Shown: positions 17,754 through 25,897 of the stretch, piece by piece
How the letters are laid out: each line of letters begins with the position of its first letter
Numbering within the stretch: the stretch's first letter is position 1
NCBI GenBank assembly: GCA_964442075.1
Contig: CAYTWH010000016.1
Coordinates: 9,128 to 73,127, forward strand
Reading direction: 5' to 3'
Source of the DNA: CAYTAU01 sp964442075
GTDB taxonomy: Bacteria; Bacteroidota; Bacteroidia; Bacteroidales; CAYTAU01
Length of the DNA: 64,000 nt
Program-made: the position numbers and the translations under genes
The notes under the pieces: generated by a model
What the model saw: only the letters and a program-made list of their open reading frames with translations
Told to the model about the DNA's origin: nothing
Databases searched by the model: none

Positions 17754-18152
17754 TTAAAGATGAGTAAAATTAGCATTAATATCAACAGTACTAATATCAT
17801 CGTAAATAGTATATTGAAAAGTCATTGTTGTAAAATCGCTTGATGAAACACCAAAGCCTTCAACAGAAACTGTAGTGGCACCAATAAATTGAGTTTCAAT
17901 TCTAAAAGTGTCATTCTCCAATTTCATATAGATCTTTTCTTCGTAACCTTTATTATAGAAATTATAAATTGCATATTGTGTTTCATCACTGCTGCTTTTT
18001 TCAATATCAACAGTATAAACTTTTGAATTTAAAGAACCAAGTTCTTCGCATCTCCAGGAACCTGTTATAGATGTATAATCCTTATTTTTATCTTTACAGG
18101 AAAAAATAAACAAAATAAGAAAGATGAAATATATTTTATTGTACCTGTTCAC
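17754..18152 (-). CDS. Small lipoprotein, unknown function
   Basis: A 132-residue protein with lipobox IFSC (Cys19) and a mature part that starts with a tryptophan-bearing strand (ITGSWRCEEL). Further short beta strands follow, in the style of lipocalin-like lipoproteins. It starts 15 bases after the stop of the MORN gene and ends about 50 bases before the start of the TPR-CHAT gene, all on the same strand, so it is probably in one operon with them. The barrel fold is a suggestion from strand pattern; no binding motif is recognisable. Confidence 0.6.
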   Translation of the reverse strand: MNRYNKIYFIFLILFIFSCKDKNKDYTSITGSWRCEELGSLNSKVYTVDIEKSSSDETQYAIYNFYNKGYEEKIYMKLENDTFRIETQFIGATTVSVEGFGVSSSDFTTMTFQYTIYDDISTVDINANFTHL

Positions 18153-18166
18153 AGTTTGAGATTATT

Positions 18167-19375
18167 TTATTCTTGCTCCACACCATTAATATATGTCTTC
18201 TTTTCAACACACTCTCCATCTTTATCAAAACCAGATGCTAAACCATCTCTAACACCATTTTTAAAATTAATTATGGTCATTATTTCGCCAGTATCATAAT
18301 ATGTTTTCCATTCTCCATCTTTATTGTCTTCGATATAACTACCCTCATTTTTTAATTTTCCGTTATCATAATACATTTTCCAAACACCTGTGGCTAAATT
18401 GTTATTGTATTCCCCTATTTGTTTTTCTTTTCCATTAGGGTGATATATTTTCCAAACCCCATCTAATTTTTCATCTTTATATTCTCCATAAGAGTGTAGT
18501 GTTCCATCGTCATGATAACTTTTCCACATACCTGTTCTAACATTATTTTCACACAATCCCTGCTCCAAAATTTGTTGTTCTTTTCTTTTTGTCGAATCAG
18601 CAAGGGCATAATAATAAATGTAGTTACCTTCTATTTTATTATCAATATACTTACATTTCAGCATTAAAGAACCATTAGGATAATATCCTGTAAAATCTCC
18701 ATTTAACAGACCTTTTTTATAATAACATTTATTACTTACAGCTCCATCGGAATAATCTTTGTAGTAACTAATAAATAAGCTATCATACAAACCTTGCTTT
18801 TTATAACTTTTTTCTTTTATGTTCCCATTTTCATAAAATTCTTTACAATATCCATTTTCTCTGCCGTTTTGAATGTTTTTTATAAACTGCATGTTTCCAT
18901 TTTCATAATATGTTTTAGCAATACCATGAATTGCATTCATATAATAGTTTGATTCTTCCATTAATTGTTCATTTTCATAGAACAACTTTACGGTTCCATG
19001 AATAAGATCATCTTTGTAGTTTATAATTTGCTTAATATTACCTTCTTCATAAAATATTTTAGTAGTACCTTCCAGTTTATTGTTTTTATAAATTAAAATT
19101 TGCTTTATATTTCCTCTGTAATAGTAGTCGTTCCAGATACTATCAAGTTTCCCGTTTATATATATTCCTTCCTGCCAAAGCTTTCCATTATCATGATAAA
19201 TTTGATATAAGCCATGCTTAACAGCTTTGCCATTAATTTCAATTACCTGATATTTTTCACGTATATTTTCTTTATTATCATCATGCCAGGTAGTAATTGT
19301 TTGTTGGCAGATAAGATTACCCGTAATTATTAACAAAATGGATAAAATAAGACTATGCTTTAATGCTAAAGTCAT
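18167..19375 (-). CDS. Exported MORN/YwqK-type repeat protein
   Basis: A 402-residue exported protein (signal peptide ending about residue 24) made almost wholly of MORN_2-type units of about 23 residues: G-x-W-K-x-Y-(H/Y)-x-(D/N)-G-K/T-(L/I)-x-x-x-x-x-Y-x-x-(G/N)-x-x-x-G. About 14 units can be counted, the clearest near the C-terminus (GVWKIYHPNGKEKQIGEY, GVWKMYYDNGKLKNEGSY, GEWKTYYDTGEIMTIINF). Databases often label these 'YwqK family antitoxin', but nothing here suggests a toxin pair. A surface or periplasmic scaffold is more likely. It starts 12 bases after the PapD-like chaperone stop. Confidence 0.8.
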   Translation of the reverse strand: MTLALKHSLILSILLIITGNLICQQTITTWHDDNKENIREKYQVIEINGKAVKHGLYQIYHDNGKLWQEGIYINGKLDSIWNDYYYRGNIKQILIYKNNKLEGTTKIFYEEGNIKQIINYKDDLIHGTVKLFYENEQLMEESNYYMNAIHGIAKTYYENGNMQFIKNIQNGRENGYCKEFYENGNIKEKSYKKQGLYDSLFISYYKDYSDGAVSNKCYYKKGLLNGDFTGYYPNGSLMLKCKYIDNKIEGNYIYYYALADSTKRKEQQILEQGLCENNVRTGMWKSYHDDGTLHSYGEYKDEKLDGVWKIYHPNGKEKQIGEYNNNLATGVWKMYYDNGKLKNEGSYIEDNKDGEWKTYYDTGEIMTIINFKNGVRDGLASGFDKDGECVEKKTYINGVEQE

Positions 19376-19386
19376 TTTATGGAATT

Positions 19387-20181
19387 TTATTGTTCAATAA
19401 TCATCTGAACACCTTCTATCGCTTTTCTGTGACCATAATCCATTATTACGGCAATTGCATATTTCCCGGGTTCTAAATTTATAGGTAAGGTAACTGTGAT
19501 GATTCTATTATGTCCGGGATAAACAGTAAACTTCTTTCGTTTAAATTTTTGTTCTTTTGCTGTAATTATGTTTGCAACCGAAAGTGAAATTTTAGCATCA
19601 ATTACTTTATCTCCATCGTTTATTAGTTTTGCTTCAAACTTTCTAAAATCGTCACCTTCTTTTGTAATTTCCTTTAAATCTTCAATTTTTCCGGAATAAT
19701 TATTATTAGACTTTGGTGATTGTTTAACTAAAACAACTATTCTGGGAACAACAATAATTCCTGTAGCCATATCTTTATCAGCATCAATAGCCGTTTTTTC
19801 TTTTGCAACCTGCACATGGATCATGCCCCATTTTGTTCCTCCTTGTGCTTTGGGCACTGTCATAATAACATCAATTTGTTTTGATTCATTTGGATTTAAT
19901 TCCATAAAAGAAGGATTTACAGTTAGCCAGTTTGCACAAGACCTGTCTGTTGTTCCTACAGGCATAGATTTTTTTGCGCCATTTTCATCAATTATATAAT
20001 CAGATAACTTTAACTCAAACTTTTGTTTAATGTTTGCATAATTTTTAACAGTAAGTTTTGTGGTTTGAACTGTACCAGATTCTGCTTTGAAATTAATAAG
20101 CACTGGTGCTACTTCAAAATCCTGTGGCATAGCAAATAATGAAAACAATACAAGAACGAAAATAATTAAAATTTTAGCCAT
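19387..20181 (-). CDS. PapD-like periplasmic chaperone of a putative usher system
   Basis: A 264-residue exported protein (signal peptide about 1-19, ending FAMPQ) with two Ig-like domains. The first (about 20-130) begins FEVAPVLINFKAESGTVQTT and continues with LTVKNYANIKQKFEL, then LNPNESKQIDVIMTVP. That is the strand order of PapD/DUF916-type domains, where one strand caps a client. The second (about 140-264) ends in NLEPGKYAIAVIMDYG. It is transcribed away from two secreted subunit genes and a large usher-like barrel gene, with a 150-base shared promoter region. That arrangement is what suggests a chaperone role. It is also the first gene of the operon leading to the MORN, lipoprotein and TPR-CHAT genes. 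Confidence 0.65.
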   Translation of the reverse strand: MAKILIIFVLVLFSLFAMPQDFEVAPVLINFKAESGTVQTTKLTVKNYANIKQKFELKLSDYIIDENGAKKSMPVGTTDRSCANWLTVNPSFMELNPNESKQIDVIMTVPKAQGGTKWGMIHVQVAKEKTAIDADKDMATGIIVVPRIVVLVKQSPKSNNNYSGKIEDLKEITKEGDDFRKFEAKLINDGDKVIDAKISLSVANIITAKEQKFKRKKFTVYPGHNRIITVTLPINLEPGKYAIAVIMDYGHRKAIEGVQMIIEQ

Positions 20182-20242
20182 ATTTCTTTGTTGAAAAATT
20201 CAAAAACAATCTCAATTTCAATGTAAAAATAATAAAATATAT

Positions 20243-20273
20243 TTGAATAATAAAAATATTTTTATTAATTTTG
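20243..20273 (+). promoter_or_regulatory. Bacteroidota-type promoter for the subunit/usher operon
   Basis: TTG (20243-20245), a 20-base spacer and TAATTTTG (20266-20273) match the Bacteroidota sigma-A consensus (TTG, 19-23 bases, TAnnTTTG) exactly. Transcription would start near 20280, about 50 bases before the first subunit's ATG at 20330. It lies between that gene and the divergent chaperone gene. Confidence 0.7.
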
Positions 20274-20329
20274 TAACATATATAAAATTTAACCGTATTA
20301 AATAAAACAAACTTTAAAATTTTTAAATC

Positions 20330-21025
20330 ATGAAAAAATTATTATTAATTCCTGTGGCTTTATTAATTTTTCAAATTAGTTTTGGACAGGCAGTAAGAGA
20401 CAGGAATGTTATTCCTGTTGCAGTAAACCTTAATCAGGTATTAAGGATGACAATTTCTAATGGTGGAAACATTGAATTTACTTTCAACACCATAGATCAG
20501 TACAAATTAGGTATTTCTGGAGATCAGGCAACATCTGCTTCTGCCGGAGTAGCAGCTTCCGATCCTATGTATGTAACAGATTTCGTTGTAGCATCGTCTA
20601 CACGTTGGAATATTACTTATGGAGCAGAACAAGCTACTTTTATTGGAACTGATAATCCTGCTAACACCCTGTTGCTTGACAACGTTGGCTTTAGCATAGT
20701 AAACAATGGTGTTCACGTATTTGAAACAGGTGGTGCTCAGGGAACTACTGCTGCGGAAGAACTTTGGAGTGCTCCAACGGCCTCTGCAACTGAAGTTGCT
20801 GCTTTACAGCAATATCCTGTAGTTATCATTGAAGACAATAATTCTGCTACTCAGGCAAATGCAGGTGATGAAACTGATAATTCATTTCAATTTGTATGGA
20901 GATGTGGTACAATTGAGGGTGTAACAACGCCAATGAATGCTCAGAATTTAATTGACCAACAACCTTCTCCTACTCCTGACCGTTATGTTATTAACGTATT
21001 ATTTGATTTATCAATTGATAATTAA
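20330..21025 (+). CDS. Secreted subunit 1 of the putative chaperone/usher-like system (major subunit?)
   Basis: A 231-residue exported protein (signal peptide ending about residue 19, QISFG). The mature sequence is beta-rich and low in lysine, has a single cysteine near the C-terminal third (FVWRCGTIEG), and contains the motif GGNIEFTFNTIDQYKLGI. The next gene shares this motif (GGNLPFNFNSIDDYKSGI), the C-terminal cysteine motif (ISYECGIANG) and a closing strand (YVINVLFDLSI versus YTVEIELELIP). The two are thus homologous subunits. A strong promoter precedes this gene and a strong hairpin follows it, which would make it the most abundant product, as for major pilins. No known pilin family is recognised. 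Confidence 0.65.
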   Translation: MKKLLLIPVALLIFQISFGQAVRDRNVIPVAVNLNQVLRMTISNGGNIEFTFNTIDQYKLGISGDQATSASAGVAASDPMYVTDFVVASSTRWNITYGAEQATFIGTDNPANTLLLDNVGFSIVNNGVHVFETGGAQGTTAAEELWSAPTASATEVAALQQYPVVIIEDNNSATQANAGDETDNSFQFVWRCGTIEGVTTPMNAQNLIDQQPSPTPDRYVINVLFDLSIDN

Positions 21026-21046
21026 TAGTTAATTATTTTACTATTA

Positions 21047-21087
21047 AAAAAAGTGCAAAAAGTACTGTAATTTTTGCACTTTTTTTA
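21047..21087 (+). terminator. Strong hairpin between subunit 1 and subunit 2 (attenuator)
   Basis: AAAAAAGTGCAAAAA (21047-21061) pairs perfectly with TTTTTGCACTTTTTT (21071-21085) and continues as a T-tract. It lies 22 bases after the subunit-1 stop and 35 bases before the subunit-2 start. It would let most transcripts stop after subunit 1, giving a major/minor subunit ratio. Confidence 0.75.
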
Positions 21088-21121
21088 TAAAAATATATAT
21101 CAAGTAAAATAAATAACGTCA

Positions 21122-21697
21122 ATGAATTGGTTATTAAAATCAATATTAATAATATATTGTTTATTCCTATGGAATAATTCATCTTGTCAATTCAATTCTG
21201 CAAGATTATCAGTAATTTATGGTGGTAATTTGCCTTTTAACTTTAATTCTATAGATGATTATAAGAGTGGGATACAAATTAACAATGGTACTATTTTGGG
21301 TATAACTATGGTTGATAATAATGTGCCTGGTGCAACACTTGAAGGTTTTACTTTAAGATTTAGGTCGTTTAACGCTCAGGCAAATATTGAAGGAGATGTA
21401 TTTAATCTGCCATTAAATTCAATACAGGTTGAAGCTACTAATAATATTGGTCTTCCTCCTGCTGCGACTACTATTTATACAGGATTACAAGACCTTACAA
21501 TAGCTTGGATTGACCTTGTGCAATATACTCAAAACCCTGTAACACCACCGGATTTTAATAACCTTGACTGGGCAAATCATCAAGTAAATATTTCTTATGA
21601 ATGTGGTATCGCAAATGGTACACTTTTAGGATATCCCGGAGATTATTATACTGTAGAAATTGAATTAGAATTAATACCAACAGGTCCGGGATTTTGA
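21122..21697 (+). CDS. Secreted subunit 2 of the putative chaperone/usher-like system (minor/tip subunit?)
   Basis: A 191-residue exported protein (signal peptide about 1-22, ending NNSSC/Q) homologous to the preceding gene through GGNLPFNFNSIDDYKSGI, the lone mature cysteine in YECGIANG and the closing beta strand. It lacks part of the central region of subunit 1. It lies behind the hairpin at 21047-21087 and 27 bases before the usher-like gene, so it would be made in smaller amounts. A minor, adaptor or tip subunit is an inference from position and length. Confidence 0.6.
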   Translation: MNWLLKSILIIYCLFLWNNSSCQFNSARLSVIYGGNLPFNFNSIDDYKSGIQINNGTILGITMVDNNVPGATLEGFTLRFRSFNAQANIEGDVFNLPLNSIQVEATNNIGLPPAATTIYTGLQDLTIAWIDLVQYTQNPVTPPDFNNLDWANHQVNISYECGIANGTLLGYPGDYYTVEIELELIPTGPGF

Positions 21698-21724
21698 GTT
21701 TTAATATACTATTTATGTTAACAA

Positions 21725-24706
21725 ATGAAATTTTTTAAAAAATCATTATACATATTAGTATTTATGTCCTTTGCTTTAATAAGTAATTATTTATTAGGAC
21801 AAGGGATGAGTATCGACTCCTTACCTCAAGATGTTGAACTACATTTTATTAAAGAAAAAATACACCAATCGCCGGATTCACTTTACTTCAATGTTTTAAG
21901 AATTGACAATAAAACAACAGGAGCTATTACAGGAAATCTGAAAATTATTATACCTGAATTTTTCAAACTAATTGCAATTCCCACCGAAAGTCATACAATA
22001 CCCGCTGGTGAGAGTATTTATATTCCACTTAGGATATCAATCCCCCGTGATGTAATAGGAAACCAAACCTATATTATAAATGCAGATTTTAAATACAAAG
22101 AAAAAAATTATTCCGAAAACAATTACATAAGTATTCCTGCCAAAAGAGGGTGGGATATGTTTATAGATAATAAAAACATATTTTTTAATGAATTTAAGCA
22201 AACTGTTAACTTAAAAATAAAACTTAAAAACAGAGGAAATACCAATGAAATAATTAAGCTTGAATTTAAAATTGGCAAACTATTGGAAATAATGGAGTTT
22301 GACAACATCAAGAACTTCACATATATAGATATCCCTGCAAATACTGACTCAACTATAATTTACAAAGTAAAATATAATAGTAAACTAGGTTCAAATGAAG
22401 AACGTATTTTAAATCAAATATGGAAAGAATCAGCAATTCAGGTAAAAAGTTCAACAAACTTTTATCAAAGAACGGATAAGGCGTATTTTAACCGACTAGA
22501 AAGCAGCTATGAAAACATTAAAGACCAACGTTCTACACCTTTAAATATTGATGTGCAATTTTTGAATTTACTTTCAAATTCTCCTGCCAGATTTAATACT
22601 ACTGTTTTTGGGCTTATCTTGCTCCCCCAACAAAGAGAAATCTCATATCAGTTTACAGGTAGAAATTTCATGTTTACATCATTTAATGACCAAAACATTA
22701 CTTTGGCAAGAAACACATATTTTAATGTAAGGTACATTGATAAAGACAAAACAATTGAAATTGGCGATAATATGGGCGGCAACTCACTACATGGAATCCC
22801 GGGCAGAGGTATAAAAGCACATTACACATTGGATAAAAATAATTCATTTTCACTTTTGGCTACTCAAGGTCGCTTTAATCCTGATTATGGAGCTTCAATT
22901 CATTATTATAGAAAGCTTAATAATAGTTTATCTTTAAATACCGGATTAACTTACGAAGATAATAATGCAATAGATTACAATGCTTTTTCATATTTATTAG
23001 GTGGAAGTTATTCATTTTTAAAACATCACACAGTTGGATTAACCCTAATGGCAACTCAAACAAAATTTATAAGTCTTAATGATTACAGTTGGGCAAATGC
23101 TAATGATACAACAACTATAGGATATGCTTACAGTGCTTTTTATGCTTTAAATTTTAAAGATATCAGATTTAGAATCACTAATGTCAGCACAATTTATAAT
23201 TATATTAGAAACAGTAATGTTTCCAGATGGGGTGCTTATGGTGATTATAAAATCAACGAAAATATGAATGTTAATCTTGTTTTTGACAGATATAAAATGT
23301 TTCAAACAAGATATCCACTTAAATTTTATCAAAGTCCAAGTTATAACATAAATCAAGTTGGAAGAGCAACTTTCGGATATTCGAGAAACAGGAATACATA
23401 TTATCAGATTGGTCCTATTTTTAATTCAATATTGCAAAACAAATATAACTCAAATACAGGTTTTACCAGCAATTTTATTAATAACAACTATGGGCTGTAT
23501 GGCTCTACAAGATTTAAATTATCTAATGAAAAATCTATTACTCCTTATGCAATATTTGGGTTGTTAAATGCTTCTTATACTTCTGATGACACTTTAATTG
23601 AACCAATTACATTACGATTTGAAAAAAATATCAGAGTTGGTATTAATTATTACAGCAAATACTGGAGACTTACTGTATTTTATTTAAATGGTCCGATGAA
23701 CATTTCAATGCAGCAATTAATGTACGAAGGAGAAATGATTAATTCTGAGTCGATACAGGTAAGACCACAGTTTGAGAAGTATTTCAATAACAGGACTATT
23801 AAATTTAGTGCTTATGCAAATTATATTTACAGAATGCCATCGGGCAGAGAAAATATTAATTTGAATACAAGTCTTCATTTTTTCCTGAAAAAAGGATGGA
23901 CATTTTATTTATCTAATAATATTTATTCAATTACTCGCGACGACGAAAAATACGGCAGAATTACTAATCGTATTTTCAATTTGTTTGTTGGTGTTAGAAA
24001 ATCGTTTGATATACCACAACCACGATTAAAATATTATGACCTTGACCTTGTATTTTTTCACGATATAAACGGCAATAAGATTAAAGATGAAAACGAGCCT
24101 CCTATTCCCAACATCATGCTCACATTACAGCGTGACAGAAATATTGAGCAAATTAAAACAAACTTTATTGAAAAAAGCCTTATTTCAAACCCTGATGGAG
24201 TTATCACATATAAAAACTTACCCGAAGGAAAATATATTATTAACTTGTTACCTCTTGAAAACCTCAAAGACCTTTACATCTTAAACGGAGATGTTCAGGA
24301 AATTGATGTTAGTGAGGATAAAACCCGAATGATACCTTTAGTTGAAAGTTTTAAAATCCAAGGAAAAATAGTGATTAACCGCGATGAAAACAGTAGTGAG
24401 GGCAAGGTTGACATTGAAGGGATAAGAGTAACTGCTGTTTCTCCCGATGGAGATACTTATGCAGTATTAAGTGATAAATTCGGATATTTTATTTTAAGCA
24501 TTCCACAAGCAGGAATATATAGTGTTAAAATTAACAATGTACTGGATGAACATTACATATTAGAAAAAGATGAATATGAAGTTAATTTCAATGGAGTTAA
24601 AAGTATTATAATAGATTTTATATTCAACGAAAAGAAAAGAGAAATTAATTTTAACGGGAACAATTTATACGATTTTGAATCAATTGATAATAATAATACT
24701 GAATAA
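21725..24706 (+). CDS. Usher-like outer-membrane beta-barrel protein with N- and C-terminal Ig domains
   Basis: A 993-residue exported protein (signal peptide about 1-25, ending NYLLG). It reads as three parts. An N-terminal region with Ig-like domains (about 30-240) has spaced phrases such as NNKTTGAITGNLKIIIPE and IPAGESIYIPLRI. A long barrel region (about 255-765) has many short alternating strands rich in Tyr, Asn and Ser. A C-terminal pair of Ig-like domains comprises an SdrD_B-type domain with the calcium-binding-like HDINGNKIKDENEPP at 779-793, and a CarboxypepD_reg-like domain at about 875-955. This NTD-barrel-CTD order and the size are those of PapC-type ushers. No clear PapC sequence signature was recognised, so this may be a separate usher-like family. 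Two subunits and a divergent chaperone are adjacent. Confidence 0.6.
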   Translation: MKFFKKSLYILVFMSFALISNYLLGQGMSIDSLPQDVELHFIKEKIHQSPDSLYFNVLRIDNKTTGAITGNLKIIIPEFFKLIAIPTESHTIPAGESIYIPLRISIPRDVIGNQTYIINADFKYKEKNYSENNYISIPAKRGWDMFIDNKNIFFNEFKQTVNLKIKLKNRGNTNEIIKLEFKIGKLLEIMEFDNIKNFTYIDIPANTDSTIIYKVKYNSKLGSNEERILNQIWKESAIQVKSSTNFYQRTDKAYFNRLESSYENIKDQRSTPLNIDVQFLNLLSNSPARFNTTVFGLILLPQQREISYQFTGRNFMFTSFNDQNITLARNTYFNVRYIDKDKTIEIGDNMGGNSLHGIPGRGIKAHYTLDKNNSFSLLATQGRFNPDYGASIHYYRKLNNSLSLNTGLTYEDNNAIDYNAFSYLLGGSYSFLKHHTVGLTLMATQTKFISLNDYSWANANDTTTIGYAYSAFYALNFKDIRFRITNVSTIYNYIRNSNVSRWGAYGDYKINENMNVNLVFDRYKMFQTRYPLKFYQSPSYNINQVGRATFGYSRNRNTYYQIGPIFNSILQNKYNSNTGFTSNFINNNYGLYGSTRFKLSNEKSITPYAIFGLLNASYTSDDTLIEPITLRFEKNIRVGINYYSKYWRLTVFYLNGPMNISMQQLMYEGEMINSESIQVRPQFEKYFNNRTIKFSAYANYIYRMPSGRENINLNTSLHFFLKKGWTFYLSNNIYSITRDDEKYGRITNRIFNLFVGVRKSFDIPQPRLKYYDLDLVFFHDINGNKIKDENEPPIPNIMLTLQRDRNIEQIKTNFIEKSLISNPDGVITYKNLPEGKYIINLLPLENLKDLYILNGDVQEIDVSEDKTRMIPLVESFKIQGKIVINRDENSSEGKVDIEGIRVTAVSPDGDTYAVLSDKFGYFILSIPQAGIYSVKINNVLDEHYILEKDEYEVNFNGVKSIIIDFIFNEKKREINFNGNNLYDFESIDNNNTE

Positions 24707-24712
24707 CACTGA

Positions 24713-25690
24713 TTAAGACACCTTACATTCGTTAAGATTAAATCCTTTCAAAAAATCACTAATTTCCATTCGTTTTTTTCCCTGCAATTGAATATCTTTA
24801 ATACTTATTAACCCTCCGTTTGCGGTAATATATAAATAGTTTTTATGGTCAGTAATTATTTCTCCATAAATAGAATTATGGTCACCATCAATTTTTTCAG
24901 ATTCAAAAATTCTAATTACCAAGCTCTTATTATTGTTGTTGTTGTTTATAATTTCTGTCCAAGCAACAGGATAAGGACTTAATCCTCTAATTAAATTATG
25001 AATATCTGTAATATCATTACTCCAATCAATTTTACAATCCGGTTTAAATATTTTAGGAGCTTTTTTTATCTCGTCAATTTCTGCAATAATTTTTTCCTGT
25101 TTAATATTCTTATTTGATCCATTAATAATTGAATCAACTGTTTTCGCTAATAATTGTGCTCCTTTTTCCATTAATATATCATGCAATTCTCCTGCATTCA
25201 TATTGTTTGTAATTGAAATATTCTCCTGTAAAATAATATCTCCTGTATCAATTTCTTTTTCAATAAAAAATGTAGTGATTCCTGTTTCTTTTTCTCCATT
25301 AATTATAGCCCAATTTATAGGGGCAGCACCTCTGTATTGTGGCAATAATGATGCATGAAGATTAATTGTTCCCTTTTTTGGCATTTGCCAAATAATATCA
25401 GGCAACATTCTAAATGCAACAACAATAATAAGGTCAGGTTCTAATAATTGTAATTCTTTTATAAATTCTTCCGATTTTAAATTCTGTGGTTGAAGAACAT
25501 TCAAATTATTTTCAAGGGCATATCTTTTAACAGAAGATTCCTGAATTTTTTGTCCTCTACCGGCAGGCTTGTCTGTTGAAGTAACTACACCTACAATATT
25601 AAAATTACTTTCATATAATTTTTTTAAGGAAGCAACTGCAAAATCAGGAGTCCCCATAAAAGCTATTTTAAAGTTTTTTTTGTTCATCAA
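24713..25690 (-). CDS. fmt: Methionyl-tRNA formyltransferase
   Basis: A 325-residue enzyme that transfers a formyl group from 10-formyl-tetrahydrofolate to initiator Met-tRNA. The N-terminal formyltransferase fold is complete: FKIAFMGTPDFAVASL at the start, the KPAGRGQK loop, the catalytic HASLLPQYRGAAPINWA segment (Asn-His-Asp type active site) and GITTFFIEKEIDTGDIL. The C-terminal domain has LIRGLSPYPVAWTEI, as usual for Fmt. The annotated ATG pair (MMNK) leaves either methionine as start; the second fits the family better. It ends 6 bases from the end of the convergent usher-like gene. Confidence 0.95.
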   Translation of the reverse strand: MMNKKNFKIAFMGTPDFAVASLKKLYESNFNIVGVVTSTDKPAGRGQKIQESSVKRYALENNLNVLQPQNLKSEEFIKELQLLEPDLIIVVAFRMLPDIIWQMPKKGTINLHASLLPQYRGAAPINWAIINGEKETGITTFFIEKEIDTGDIILQENISITNNMNAGELHDILMEKGAQLLAKTVDSIINGSNKNIKQEKIIAEIDEIKKAPKIFKPDCKIDWSNDITDIHNLIRGLSPYPVAWTEIINNNNNNKSLVIRIFESEKIDGDHNSIYGEIITDHKNYLYITANGGLISIKDIQLQGKKRMEISDFLKGFNLNECKVS

Positions 25691-25865
25691 TCAATATGAA
25701 AATAAGTTTCTAATGTCAATCCAAAATTAATTTTATAATCTGTAAATCTATGGCTTTTTTATTTCTTCACCCAGCTAGTATCAAAAATTATAGCCGAACA
25801 AAGTTAATGTTTAAAAGCAAGTTATAACATTTTTTTAATAATTTTTATTTGCAAATTGATTATTA

Positions 25866-25873
25866 TATATTTG
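25866..25873 (+). promoter_or_regulatory. -7 promoter element (TATATTTG) of the acyl-CoA dehydrogenase gene
   Basis: TATATTTG matches TAnnTTTG. A TTG lies further upstream, but not at a convincing distance. The element lies 25 bases before ATG 25898 and after the alternative TTG codon at 25856, which makes that upstream codon unlikely as the start. Confidence 0.5.
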
Positions 25874-25897
25874 CAGACTGAAATTTTTAATATTTTT

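Noticed and set aside
18167..19375. Toxin-antitoxin system (YwqK antitoxin label)
   Set aside because: The protein is exported and made of MORN units; no toxin gene lies beside it.
25856..25897. Upstream extension of the acyl-CoA dehydrogenase starting with TTG
   Set aside because: It contains the TATATTTG promoter element and is not part of the family's N-terminus.
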